DNA from: Beroe forskalii
Taxonomy: Eukaryota > Ctenophora > Nuda > Beroida > Beroidae
DNA length: 64,000 bases
Direction: 5' to 3'
Assembly: GCA_011033025.1 (NCBI GenBank)
Contig: WFMF01000251.1
Location: 62,001-126,000 of the forward strand
In this document: positions 22,157 to 33,473 of the stretch, piece after piece
Position numbering within the stretch: position 1 is the stretch's first letter
How the letters are laid out: each line of letters begins with the position of its first letter
Translations under genes and position numbers: made by a program
The notes under the pieces: generated by a model
Told to the model about the DNA's origin: nothing
What the model saw: only the letters and a program-made list of their open reading frames with translations
Databases searched by the model: none

Positions 22157-25100
22157 GGTAGCCATCAAAAGGCTGAACACTAACACAGACCTACAATGCC
22201 GTTCTACTCTCCGTGAGATACGGATTATCCGGCATCTGGAACACGACAACATCGTCGACATGTACGAGACGCTGGGTCTGGTGGACCGGGGGAGTGAGGA
22301 CCCTGCGACCAAGGACAGCAGCAGCGGGGGCGGCGAGAATATCGACCTTCTGGCTGTGTATCTGGTGTTGGAGCACTGCGACACCGACCTGCATTTCGTG
22401 CTGAGAAACCAGACTCTCGACTCAGACCACGTTAAACTGTTCTCCTACCAGCTCCTCAGGGCTGCCAAGTACATACACTCGTCAAACGTGGTCCACAGAG
22501 ACCTCAAACCCTCGAACATTCTCATAAACCTTGAAAAGGGAGAGTTGAAGATCTGTGATTTTGGGAGTGCGAGGATGATAGATCCTAATTATGATCACTC
22601 CGGGTATTTGACTGGGGGTAAAAGGTGAGATGATAAAATCACTGTACCCAATGATGCTCTAGTTAAGATGTTAATACAACTTGAGATTTTGAAATTCAAG
22701 AATTTGTTCCTTGAGAATGGTATATTGATATTTAAAGCGGCTACTTTTTGACGTATAGTCTGATTACAATCTACAAGTTTTGCTTCGCATTGTTGAAAAT
22801 TTTCTTACTACTGATTAGTGCTTACCAAGGTGCTGCTTAAAGATCTGAGTATTGTTTAATATATCGTATCTGATATATACTAGCTGAAGGTATGTCGTTT
22901 GTAACACTTGATATACAGACTTATCAACTATTTTCAGTACATTGTGGTATCGAGCTCCCGAGTGTATCATCACTCCCCAGCAGTACAACAAGCGCTGTGA
23001 CATTTGGTCCATAGGATGTGTCATCGCCGAAATGATCATAGGTATCTCAACATATATCACTATTACTGTTATTTACTTGAGTAATTCGTATACGTATGAA
23101 CATATCGTTATTGTAAGTGGGTTATTCACGAACTATGCAGAAATATATTCGAATAGATCTCACATTCATAATATGAATCATAATCATATTACATAACAGT
23201 TCTATCATTTTCCATATAGGGAATGACTCATGACTGCTCAAAGTGTTCTGCGTGATTCATTAGTCTATAATAACTTCAAATATCAGACCCTCAGTTCATG
23301 TCACCCTCAGTTTATGTCACCCTCAGTTTATGTCACCCTCAGCTTATGTCACCCTCAGTTTAAGTCACCCTCCGTCGCGAGTCCTACATCATCACTTGCT
23401 CTCCGCAGGTAAAGCCCTGTTTCCGGGTAAGTTCGAGCACGAGCAACTCCTCCTAATATCGGAGGGCGTCTGCACCAGCAACAGCGTTTTCAGTCACGAG
23501 TCTACCATGCAGGAACTGATACTAGATCCGAGCTACAGCGAAAAACCCACCCACCCACTTTCAGATCGATTACCCGGCAAATCCTACCAAGCAGGTTGGT
23601 TTCCTGAGATTAAGATCTGCTTTTTAATGATGTTGCTATCAAGTGTAGACGATGACAGTATTGAAATTTATACCTAATTGGCACCTTAATGAGTTATGAA
23701 TACTTTGCATGAATGTTTGCTTAGAGTAAAAGTTTTAGTACCTACTCATGAAACAACAACTTCACTTTAGTTTCCTGTAGCTTCGTCAGAACGACCCGTA
23801 GTCAATAAATCACCTTATAGCACGCGCGTCGCGCACCCTCACCTCAGTAGTCAATAACTTGTCACCTTATAGCACCCTCACCTCAGTAGTCAATAAGTCA
23901 CCTTATAGCACCCTCACCTCAGTAGTCAATAAGTCACCTTATAGCACCCTCTCCTCAGTAGTCAATAGTCAAGAAGTCACCTTATAGCACCCTCACCTCA
24001 GTAGTCAATAAGTCACCTTATAGCACCCCCTCACCTCAGTAGACAATAAGTCACCTTATAGCACCCTCACCTCAGTAGTCAATAAGTCACCTTATAGCAC
24101 CCCTTACCTCAGCACTCAGCATGCTGGAGAAGATGGTAAAGTTTAACCCAGTATTCAATAACGAGCTTATAGGCCTGGCTGACCCCTACTTCGACGTGTA
24201 CTTCTACCCTGACGACGAGCCCATCAACCAGCACCCCTTTCAGATAGAGAACTACGTGGACGACTTCATGTCAGATGTCAAGGTGAGACTTAATGTCAGA
24301 TGTCAAGGTGAGACTTCATGTCAGATGTCAAGGTGAGACTTCATGTCAGATGTCAAGGTAAGACTTCATGTCAAGGTGAGACTTCATGTCAGATGTCAAG
24401 GTGAGACTTCATGTCAGATGTCAAGGTGAGACTTCATGTCAGATGTCAAGGTGAGACTTCATGTCAAGGTGAGACTTCATGTCAGACGTCAAGGTGAGAC
24501 TTCATGTCAGATGTCAAGGTGAGACTTCATGTCAAGGTGAGACTTCATGTCAGATGTCAAGGTGAGACTTCATGTCAAGGTGAGACTTCATGTCAGATGT
24601 CAAGGTGAGACTTCATGTCAGATGTCAAGGTGAGACTTCATGTCAGATGTCAAGGTAAGACTTCATGTCAGATGTCAAGGTGAGACTTCATGTCAGACGT
24701 CAAGGTGAGACTTCATGTCAGATGTCAAGGTGAGACTTCATGTCAGATGTCAAGGTGAGACTTCATGTCAGATGTCAAGGTGAGACTTCATGTCAGATGT
24801 CAAGTCGAGACTTAATTTCAGATGAGTGTAGTGCTCTAATTCTAAACATGATTCCTTCAAAAATTCAAAAAAAATAAGTTAAGAAAAAAATCAGGTAGAG
24901 TTTTGTTTGCGAATGCATATAAAATCTCACTTGAAACCTGACGTTTCTATTATGTCTTCACTCTTCAAGTCAAATTATGTTTTTAATTCAATATTCAGTT
25001 GGTATGAATAGAATATTTTTTGTATCTGTCAACAAGTCACTGTTTTGGAGTTTTGGTCTGACGTCACTGTTTCAAATGTTTTACAGCAGAAGTAGATTTG

Positions 25101-25180
25101 ATATCATATTCGAACACACAATACAGGAATTGAACAGAAATTATCCGGAATGCCTTTTACCTTCACAAAATGGTGTATAA
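22157..25180 (+). CDS. MAPK6: ERK3/ERK4-like atypical MAP kinase (5' end missing)
   Basis: Serine/threonine kinase. Exons: 22157-22624 (VAIKRL, LREIRIIRHLEHDNIV, HRDLKPSN, ICDFGSAR), 22938-23041 (TLWYRAPECI, CDIWSIGCVIAEMI), 23409-23594 (KALFPGKFEHEQLLLI) and 24113-24282 (DPYFDVYFYPDDEPINQHP, QIENYVDDFM). The last segment matches the ERK3/4-specific extension SFPMDEPISSHPFHIEDEVDD, which ordinary ERKs lack. Phases agree. The activation loop reads GYLTGGKSTLWYRAPE where ERK3 has GHLSEGLVTKWYRSPR, so the phospho-acceptor is Thr, the Glu is Gly, and APE is kept. An insert with GSEDPATKDSSSGGG lies before the hinge. A possible last exon follows TTTTACAG at 25086 (ends 25180), but its frame depends on which repeat donor is used. 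The ATP-loop exon was not found. Confidence 0.85.
23284..23365. repeat. 17-bp tandem repeat, about 5 copies
   Basis: Core CCTCAGTTTATGTCAC in the kinase intron just upstream of the exon at 23409. Each unit contains CCTCAG, acceptor-like, but it is not identical to the acceptor in use (CTCTCCGCAG). Confidence 0.85.
23795..24112. repeat. 36-bp minisatellite, about 8 copies, containing the acceptor of the next exon
   Basis: Core ATAAGTCACCTTATAGCACC followed by CTCACCTCAG. The last unit runs into TTACCTCAG at 24112, the acceptor of the kinase exon 24113-24282, so the array multiplies a 3' splice site. Confidence 0.92.
24258..24812. repeat. 25-bp minisatellite, about 22 copies, containing exon end and donor
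   Basis: Unit GTGAGACTTCATGTCAG then ATGTCAAG: the last 20 bases of the kinase exon (ending TCAAG at 24282) plus its GTGAG donor. Some units are shortened to 15-17 bp. Because 25 is not a multiple of three, each extra copy retained in the mRNA moves the frame by one. Confidence 0.95.
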
Positions 25181-26180
25181 TACGGGCAATACCAAACAGA
25201 AGGTATTGCCTGTACATTTCACGGCAATACAATGTCCGTACATTAAACCATTCCCGGGTAGCAGCCTGCATTTAAAGTTTGGCTGGAGCGGAATTAACAT
25301 GTATTACAGGAAACCTGATATACCTACCTTCAAAATTGCACGTAGTTGTGAGATCTTCGCCGGACAAATTCCCGTGTCATGAGTCATCTGAACGAATTTC
25401 TTAAATCCTTGATTCCGTCAAGCACAGTTTGATTCACTGTGCCGTTTTCTTAGTTCATACTGCTACTACTCACGTTAAAAGGTTATTGAAGTTGAAATTC
25501 GTACTCAAAATTACTGAAGTCCTCTTCACGTGATGGTTTCAGAACTTAAGATTTGGACCTGACTGTTTTAGGACGTTAGAACTTTTTGGAGCTTCTGTAT
25601 CCGTTAAATTGCGTTAAATAACTTAGCTCTATAAACTTATAAATACCAGAATGTTCCTGAATGTTCTGTAAGAATCATCCTATTCCAAGCAAAGGAATAC
25701 ATCGTTATACTCTCCGCAGCTTACTGTTTACTTGTATTGTAACTTTCTTGCGTATTACTATTTGTGTCGTGTCGTATTGTGACCTGAGTAGTGAGTACAT
25801 AGTGTTTTATTTCAACACGGTCATATTAACTGTTGTCCGCTTAATCTTATTTGTAATAAATTTATTTATGCTTCATAACTATTTTTGTAGCCAGATGTTA
25901 TTGCAATTTACGGGATTCGCTTCTGCAAGATAGTCTTTTCAAGTTCTAGTTTGTTGTTTCGCCGTTGTCAATCTTGTCATCTCTTATTCAACTTTGTCTT
26001 TCGTGTTTTGAAATTCTTCGTTTGCTGATGTCTCTCTCGACATCTACACATCTATCATAGATGCAACCCTTCCAATCAGCACATTTTGTCACTACGTCTG
26101 AACGATTATGTTGTGAACTGTAAGTAAATCACTTTGGTAACAATATCATGAAAGTTACATTTTCCTACATACCAAAGGAC
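25181..26180. other. Intergenic / PFK upstream region
   Basis: AT-rich, with weak open frames at 25170-25382 and 25661-25933 that show no domain. The PFK promoter and 5'UTR exon should lie here or further upstream; I could not place them. Confidence 0.45.
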
Positions 26181-26184
26181 TAAT

Positions 26185-27006
26185 TCCTAACCCCCGTCTC
26201 TCTATCCTAGCACCATGCCATAAGGATCTGGAGTTGCTATACTTACTAAATTCTAACCCCCGTCCCTCTATCCTAGCATCATGTCAGAAGGGTCTGGAGT
26301 TGCTATACTTACTAAATTCTACCCCCCGTCCCTCTATCCTAGCACTATGTTAGAAGGATCTGGTTTTGCTATCCTTACTAAATTCTAACCCCCTTCCCTC
26401 TATCCTAGCATCATGTCAGAAGGATCTGGAGTGGCTATTCTAACTAAATTCTAACCCCCTTCCCTCTATCCTAGCACCATGTCAGAAGGATCTGGAGTTG
26501 CTATTCTTACTAAATTCTAACCCCCTTCCCTCTACCCTAGCACCGTGTTAGAAGGATCTGTAGTGGCTATCCTTACTAAATTCTAACCCCCGTCCCTCTA
26601 TCCTAGCACCATGTCAGAAGGATCTGGAGTTGCTATACTTACTAAATTCTAACCCCCTTCCCTCTATCCTAGCACTATGCCTGAAGGATCTGGAGTTGCT
26701 ATACTTACTAAATTCTAACCCCCTTCCCTCTATCCTAGCATCATGTCAGAAGGGTCTGGAGTTGCTATACTTACTAAATTCTAACCCCCTTCCCTCTATC
26801 CTAGCACCATGCCATAAGGATCTGGAGTTGCTATCCTTACTAAATTCTAACCCCCTTCCCTATATCCTAGCATAATGTCAGAAGGATCTGTAGTGGCTAT
26901 CCTTACTAAATTCTAACTCCCTTCCCTCTATCCTAGCATCATATCAGAAGGGTCTGGATTAGCTATCCTTACTAAATTCTAACCCCCTCCCCTCTATCCT
27001 AGCATC
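26185..27006. repeat. 66-bp minisatellite, 12-13 units, containing PFK acceptor and start codon
   Basis: Each unit carries CCCTCTATCCTAG (polypyrimidine tract and AG), then CA(C/T)CATG and TCAGAAGGATCTGGAG, that is, the 3' splice site, Kozak region and first codons (MSEGSGVAI) of phosphofructokinase, then ACTAAATTCTAACCCCC. Most units keep the ATG and most would stop at TAA after about 13 codons (ending LTKF). The real start is in the last unit at 27007. Confidence 0.95.
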
Positions 27007-30000
27007 ATGTCAGAAGGATCTGGAGTGGCTATCCTGACCTCTGGAGGGGATGCTCCCGGGATGAACGCTGCAGTTCGTGCAGTGATCCGTTACCTGACCC
27101 ACTACCACACCCCAGTGTTCTGTGTCTGGGAGGGATACGAGGGACTGTGTAGCGGAGGAGATTGCATCAAGGAGATGAAATGGAAGGACGCGTTAGGGAT
27201 CCTTAGTAAGGGGGGCACCATGATAGGGACTGCTAGGTCTGCTGCGTTCAGGACACGCGAGGGACGGAAGAAAGCAGCTGGGAACCTTGTGAGCAGGAAG
27301 ATAAACAGTTTGGTGGTCATTGGAGGGGACGGTAGTTTGACTGGAGCTAGTATTTTCAAGACGGAATGGCCTGATTTGGTCAAGGAGTTGGTTGAAGAAG
27401 GAGTAGTCTCAGCAGAGAATGCTCAGGTGTGTTCCTATCTGAACATAGCAGGAATGGTGGGGTCTATTGACAATGATCTGTGTGGAACTGACATGACCAT
27501 TGGGACTGACTCTGCCTTGCACCGGATAGTTGACGCTATTGATTGTCTGGCTAGCACTGCGTCCTCCCACATGCGAACCTTCATTGTGGAAGTGATGGGC
27601 AGGCACTGTGGCTACCTTGCCCTCATGTCTGCTATAGCTGTGTCCTGTGACTGGGTCTTCATCCCGGAGGCACCCCTGATGCCGACTGGGAGGAGCACAT
27701 GGTGAGGCGGATGCAGAGGGCTAGCAGCTCTACCAAGAGGTTCGGTCTGGTTATCATTGCTGAAGGGGCTCATGATTGTGAGGGTAATCCCATCAGTGCT
27801 GACTACGTTAAGAAACTTCTAGCTGGACACGGAATGGATGTGAGAACGACAGTGCTTGGTCATGTGCAGAGAGGGGGTCGACCCACCGCCTTTGATAGGA
27901 CCCTCGGGTCTCGGCTGGGGTGTGAGGCAGCCAAGATGATGTTAGAAGGGAAGAGGAAGGAAATAGATCCTTGTATCATCAGTCTGAAGAGTAATCAGAT
28001 CATTAGAATGCCTCTTATGGATGCCATCAAAAGGACCATGAGTGTCAAGGAGTGCTTTCAAGCCAAGGACTTTGCTAAAGCTCAAGAGCTGAGAGGACCT
28101 AGCTTCTCCAAGCGAGTTGAGATGAGTCAGATGTTGAGTGTGATGGAGGTGAAGCCTGAGGAGGAGGGAGGCCGCATGAATATCGGGGTAGTTTTCATCG
28201 GGGCTCCCGCCCCCGGCATGAACTCAGGCTTGAGAGCTCTAGTGAAGATCGCAGCCTACCACGGGCACCATGTCACGGTGTACCACGAGGGGGTTGATGG
28301 TATCATGAGCGATAACCACGAGGTGGTCTCGCCCGAGCAGTGTGAGCTGTGGAATCTGCGAGGTGGTTGTGTGCCCGGGGCTAACCGCACCACCATCAAC
28401 CCGGGTAACATCAGCCTGGTGCTGGAGAGCTTCAAGAAACTGAAGCTCAGCAGTCTGGTGATATTTGGTGGGTTTGAGGCCGTGACATCGCTGCTGAACC
28501 TCAGTGATTCAACCCATATTCCCGTGTACCTGGTGCCTTGTACCATCAGTAACAATGTACCTGGTTCTGACTTCTCAGTGGGATGTGACACCGCTCTCAA
28601 CTCCATCGTGTTGTCAGTTGACACCATCAAGCAGTCAGCTGCCTCAACCCGCAAGCGGGTCTTCATCATAGACGTGATGGGCGGGAACTGCGGGTATTTG
28701 GCGGTGGTGAGCGGGCTGGCTAGTGGTGCTGATGCTGTCTACATTCCTGAGCAGCCTGTAAATATTGATGAGTTGCAGTGTGACGCCTACAGAGTCATGG
28801 ACAAGATAGCTCAAGGTGAGGGACAGTTCATTTCAATAAATTATCTTGGACGTAGCAGTTGTTTCTGTTTTCAATTGAGTGATTGATTAACAGATAATAA
28901 TAATTAAAATTAACTTTGTTTTGTAAAGTTGTAAAGATCAACCCACGTCGCCTCTAGATCATACTGCAGCGATACTTCTGAAATTAAATCGGATGTATCT
29001 CCAAGATGTCTGTTCACTGCAGATCGCAACGCCTTTGTGTCAGGCTACACAAAATGCCCTAATGATCCCCATATAATAATCGCCACACACTCTCTTCTGA
29101 AATGTAGGCCACGCTCAATCACTAAGTGGCTGAAAATGACGCTGTCATCATAGTTTAGAGTACTCTAGTGATGACATGAATTGGTGTAAGGTTCCTCCTG
29201 CCATGCTTTATTACTTTAATATCATTATTAATGTATCCAAGGAATACACCGAGGTATAATAATCCGGAACGAGAACAGTTCGTGGAACTACAAGAACGAC
29301 TTTGTGACGGCTATATATAACGAGGAAGGCAAGGATAAGTTCGTCACGAGGAGTTCGATCCTCGGTCATATCCAGCAGGGGTACAGTCCCTCGCCATTCG
29401 ATAGAGTCCTCGCAGCTCAGCTAGCGTGCAAGGTACATCGTAAATGTCTGCAGTCTTGTTTTGCTCGCATGATTTTGCTTCGAAATCGCTGATTACGAAG
29501 CTTTTATGAGCAACGACTATGTTTGTTTCTGGAAACTTCCTTAACTTGATTGCCAGTGATTGTGCACTCTGATGACCGCGTGTAATGATGCTAAGATCAT
29601 GAAAATCACTGTGAAGCACCGTGCAGAGTGTATGTAATTCCAGAAGACGTGGAAGCATGTTTATCATGCACTTTGTGCAGCGCGTGCTCAATGTAATAAA
29701 TACTCAACACGTATTGTACAATTACACTGATAGAAATGCAATATTATTGAAGATGGTATGTACACTTCGAGCATCAAGTGTATTGCAGTACAATTATAGC
29801 AGTGTTCAGTTTCTTTAATTGCAAGAAAATCAAATTTCTCCTTCATGAGTTCATGTTATCATCTTCAATCACTCAAAGATAACAATACTTTAATAGTGGT
29901 CTTTCTAATTCTCCACTTATTCTAGGATCGATCACATATAATCATTTTTAACACCGATTACCCCCCCTCTAAAGACAACATAAGTTTTCTTTGTTTTAAC

Positions 30001-30358
30001 CCCCATCCTTTCTGTACTTGATTTAACATTATATGTGAACGATCCCTTATTACCTGTTCCTCCCTAACCCCTGACCCTCCTCTTGCAGGTGTACAGAGAT
30101 CTGGTGGGTCGTGTGAAGAAGCCCACCATCACATGTGAAGATGTGCTGGTGGTAGGTATCCAGGGCCAGGGCAGCCACTTCACCCCCGTTAAGGACCTGG
30201 ACATGGACATCGCCCGTCGGGTGCCCAAGAAGAACTGGTGGCTGGAGTTAGTCCCCCTCATCCAAACCCTGGCTCTGCCACCCAACATCACAGAGGGCAA
30301 CTCCAGTGTTACTCACGGGTGTAGCCATTGTAAGAGGGCGCATGATGCACCTTACTGA
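27003..30358 (+). CDS. PFK: ATP-dependent 6-phosphofructokinase, eukaryotic two-domain type
   Basis: Glycolytic enzyme phosphorylating fructose 6-phosphate. Exons 27003-28815 (ATG at 27007), 29242-29432 and 30089-30358, about 756 residues, close to animal PFK-1. N half: [71 protein letters not shown] half repeats the fold: [77 protein letters not shown]. Splice phases agree. The frame breaks once at about 27680, where GAGGCACCCCTGATG needs one more C to give [11 protein letters not shown] as in other PFKs; probably an assembly error. The 5' splice acceptor and start codon sit in a 66-bp minisatellite. Confidence 0.95.
29935..30046. mobile_element. MITE, 112 bp, PIF/Harbinger-like
   Basis: Imperfect inverted ends GGATCGATCACATATA and TATATGTGAACGATCCC, flanked by CTA and TTA. 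Same family as the two larger elements at 45.6-46.4 kb. Lies in the last PFK intron. Confidence 0.65.
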
Positions 30359-31435
30359 TTGTGTGGGAGAGAACACATTATTATGAGCTAGGGTCAATAT
30401 TTAGCATAATTGGAATTTATTTATATATGTATACATTATTATTGTACTGATTGTAATACAAAGCTTATGTGTTTTAACAACTATTTAAGTGTAAATGGAA
30501 GTTTGCAATTTTGACAAAAATCCTAGACTCAATAATCATGATAATATTGGTTGTTATTTCATTGATTTTACCTCTTGATTTCAAAATTTTTTGTCATTTT
30601 ATCGAAAATGGGACTGCGATGAAATTATAACTGCTTCAATCTATTCCCTCAAGTTCAGAAAATGGAGCAATAATTATTTTATTTTCAATTAGAAAACTGT
30701 GTAGTATTATATAATGATTATGTGTGAATATGATTAATTTCATTGATAATGATTATAATTTATTCCCTCGGCGGAATCAAATATCATATAGAGGAATTGA
30801 GTACATTTTTCAAATAATAATTCTTTTTTTAATAAATAGGTTGCAAATTTTATCATATATACTATTTAATAATTTAATGTGTATTATATGGCGTGTCTAA
30901 GGATTGATTTTCAAAATATCTGTTTCATAATGTTTGTATGATCATACAGTATAAAATCATTGCGTTGTTTTATTGCGTTATAATAAATTGTGTTATTTAT
31001 AAAACAAATTTATAAATCGTCTTGATTTTGGGCCCTTCATTGATAAAGGACGTCCAAGTATGTCTGCAAATGTCGAATAACCCGAAAGGCTTTTTGGAAG
31101 ACTGTTTTTCCATTGCCAGTTTACCAGTTATTGAAAACAAAGTTATCGGCCTAAATATCGATACAGTTATATCTTATTAGGGCTTTAATAAAGAATATAG
31201 ATACAACCAAAACAATCACCCATCATGTCGGATTAACCAAAAGTTTTGTTAAATTCTCATTGAACTTACAACTTTACATTAATTGATCATTTGGCCAAAT
31301 AGTAGCCCCTAAAATGGGCAGTACTACCTGGGTACCTAAAACTTATAACTAACCATGTGCCAAGTTTCACATTTAATATAAAGTTTTATTTGTCAGATTC
31401 TCAAATTTTGCCACATCTCTCTGCGTTCAAAATCA
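30359..31435. other. PFK 3' flank
   Basis: Very AT-rich with several AATAAA motifs (for example 30832), so the PFK 3'UTR and poly(A) site are probably within the first 500 bases. No gene seen. Confidence 0.5.
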
Positions 31436-31439
31436 AGTC

Positions 31440-31858
31440 AATACGCATGATTGACATTCTGTTAGACCTCATTTTAGGACATTCTGTTAAACCTCACTAC
31501 GCACATCATTTCAGGACATTCTGTTAGACCTCACTACGCATATCATTTCAGGACATTCTGTTAGACCTCACTACGCATATCATTTCAGGACATTCTGTTA
31601 GACCTCACTACGCACATCATTTCAGGCCATTCTGTTAGACCTCACTGCCCATATCATTTCAGGACATTTTGTTAGACCTCACTACGCTTATCATTTCAAG
31701 ACATTCTGTTAGACCTCACTACGCATATCATTTTAGGACATTCTGTTAGACCTCACTACCCATATCATTTCAGGACATTCTGTTAGACCTCACTACGCTT
31801 ATCATTTCAAGACACTCTGTTAGACCTCACTACGCATATCATTTTAGGACATCAATCA
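31440..31858. repeat. 37-bp minisatellite, left block, about 11 copies
   Basis: Core GACATTCTGTTAGACCTCAC, each unit ending in TATCATTTCAG, a 3'-splice-site-like sequence. Continues at 33000-33210 after a 1.1-kb insertion. Confidence 0.95.
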
Positions 31859-32998
31859 AAATGATACTTGAAGGCTATAAGCCCTGTGTAAGATATCAAG
31901 ATGAAGAACCTTGACACACTCAGCAAGAAAATTCCCGTGATATCAATACTTCTGAATGATTTCAGCCTCAACTTACACAGTCATTCAAGTCGCGCCACTG
32001 CTACTCCTAGTAACACTTACGATCTGTCCATTCTTGATAAAGTGCTTACTGAGAGCATCCTCTTCGATCCTTTTCTTCAGCTTTTGGACAAGTTCCCTCT
32101 GACGCTCCCTCTCCTCCACAGTCCTGTCCGGTGACAGGAATACTTTCTTGTACTTGTTAACGTGGCGTAGGTTCCTGGATTTTCCAATAATGTTCTGAGC
32201 AGCCTGCGCACCAGACAACACCACTCTCACGGGTCGCACTGCAGAGTCTTTCTTCTTCCCGAGACGAACTGCTTCGAAACGGGGCTTCTCTCCCAGATGC
32301 TGGAACACTTCACCAACTGATTCTTCAAGCTTCTCTTCGCTTTCCTCCTCGGGAAGACCAAACACCATGACATTCCTACTGAGCTCCTCCTCCACTGCCG
32401 CCTGCTTCACGACCTTCTTCAGTGTGTCTGGTGAGAAAACTGCACCTCCATTACCCGACTGAACAGCATCACTGTAGGACCTGGTCTTCTCCACACATTC
32501 CTCTACGCCTACTCTAACAGCATGATCCACAATATCTGCTACGTGATCAAATTCCACACGTTGCTCCTGCGCCGTAATGAGATCCCTCTGTAGCTTTATA
32601 ATCTCCTCTTTAAACCCAGCCTCATGAACCCGCTGATTTATAATCATTTCGTGCTGCCTCTCAATCAGAACCAGAGCACGAACGAGCTGACTGGCCAATA
32701 AGTCCTTGGTTCCTGCTCGCATAACGGTTTCTGGTTTCACATGCTCCACATGGTGAACCTTACTCTGCTCCAGCATCGCGTTGATGAAGGTCTTTCCGTC
32801 ATGAAGGTCTTTCCGTCAAAAAAGGTCTTTCCGTCTTTGTTTGACTTCATTTATACTTTGAACAGTATAATATTATGGTTTGAGCAAGTAATTTTTTCCG
32901 TGACTTATGCGTTAAGAGTTTTTACCTTATTATTTATTGGAATATTTATTTTACATTTTGAAGCCCTTAGTGGTGCCCTTCGGGGTTTGCAATCAATC
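31859..32998 (-). mobile_element. LINE ORF1-like insertion splitting the minisatellite
   Basis: One open frame of 263 codons (31985-32776, ATG start) resembles ORF1 proteins of animal non-LTR retrotransposons: an N-terminal coiled region, then NVMVFGLPEEESEEKLEES (RRM-like start), RPVRVVLSG and KVFLSPDRTVEERERQREL. The similarity is from memory of the family, not from a search. The reading frame is undamaged, so the insertion is young. There is no reverse transcriptase; only about 125 bases follow the stop. A short ATCAATCA occurs at both borders and may be the target duplication. Confidence 0.6.
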
Positions 32999-32999
32999 A

Positions 33000-33211
33000 C
33001 ATTCTGTTAGACCTCACTGCCCATATTATTTCAGGACATTCTGTTAGACCTCACTACGCATATCATTTCAGGACATTCTGTTAGACCTCACTTCGCATAT
33101 CATTTCAGGACATTCTGTTAGATCTCACCACGCACATCATTTCAGGACATTCTGTTAGACCTCACTACGCATATCATTTCAGGACATTCTGTTAGACCTC
33201 ACTACGCATAT
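33000..33211. repeat. 37-bp minisatellite, right block, about 6 copies
   Basis: Same unit as 31440-31858. The last copy runs straight into the exon-like ORF at about 33195, with TTCTGTTAG or TTTCAG as possible acceptors. Confidence 0.95.
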
Positions 33212-33473
33212 CCATTGTGGAGAAGACGAATCCCTCCACGGACCTGAGCGGGGATGTGAGCCTGGCGAGGAACCAGTCGGAGAGTCCTGGCCCGGATCCA
33301 GCAAATCTTATCAGAAATTGTAGTGCCACTTGCTACTACTCCATGGTACAGCGTGAGCTTTATCTTGATAAGACTACTCTTTATACAATACACATACGCA
33401 TAATATACATTAATTTTACTATACATTATGTATTGTTACGATTGATGGATACACGGAGATATAACTGTGTATA
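33195..33473 (+). CDS. Unassigned terminal exon
   Basis: Open frame entered after TTCTGTTAG reads TSLRISIVEKTNPSTDLSG and then SLARNQSESPGPDPANLIR, ending in a stop at 33471-33473. The GC content and codon use of its first 130 bases differ from the AT-rich surroundings, which is why I think it is coding. An array of acceptor-bearing repeats lies directly upstream. I recognise no domain and do not know the rest of the gene; it may be the last exon of a transcript starting upstream of 31.4 kb. Confidence 0.3.
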
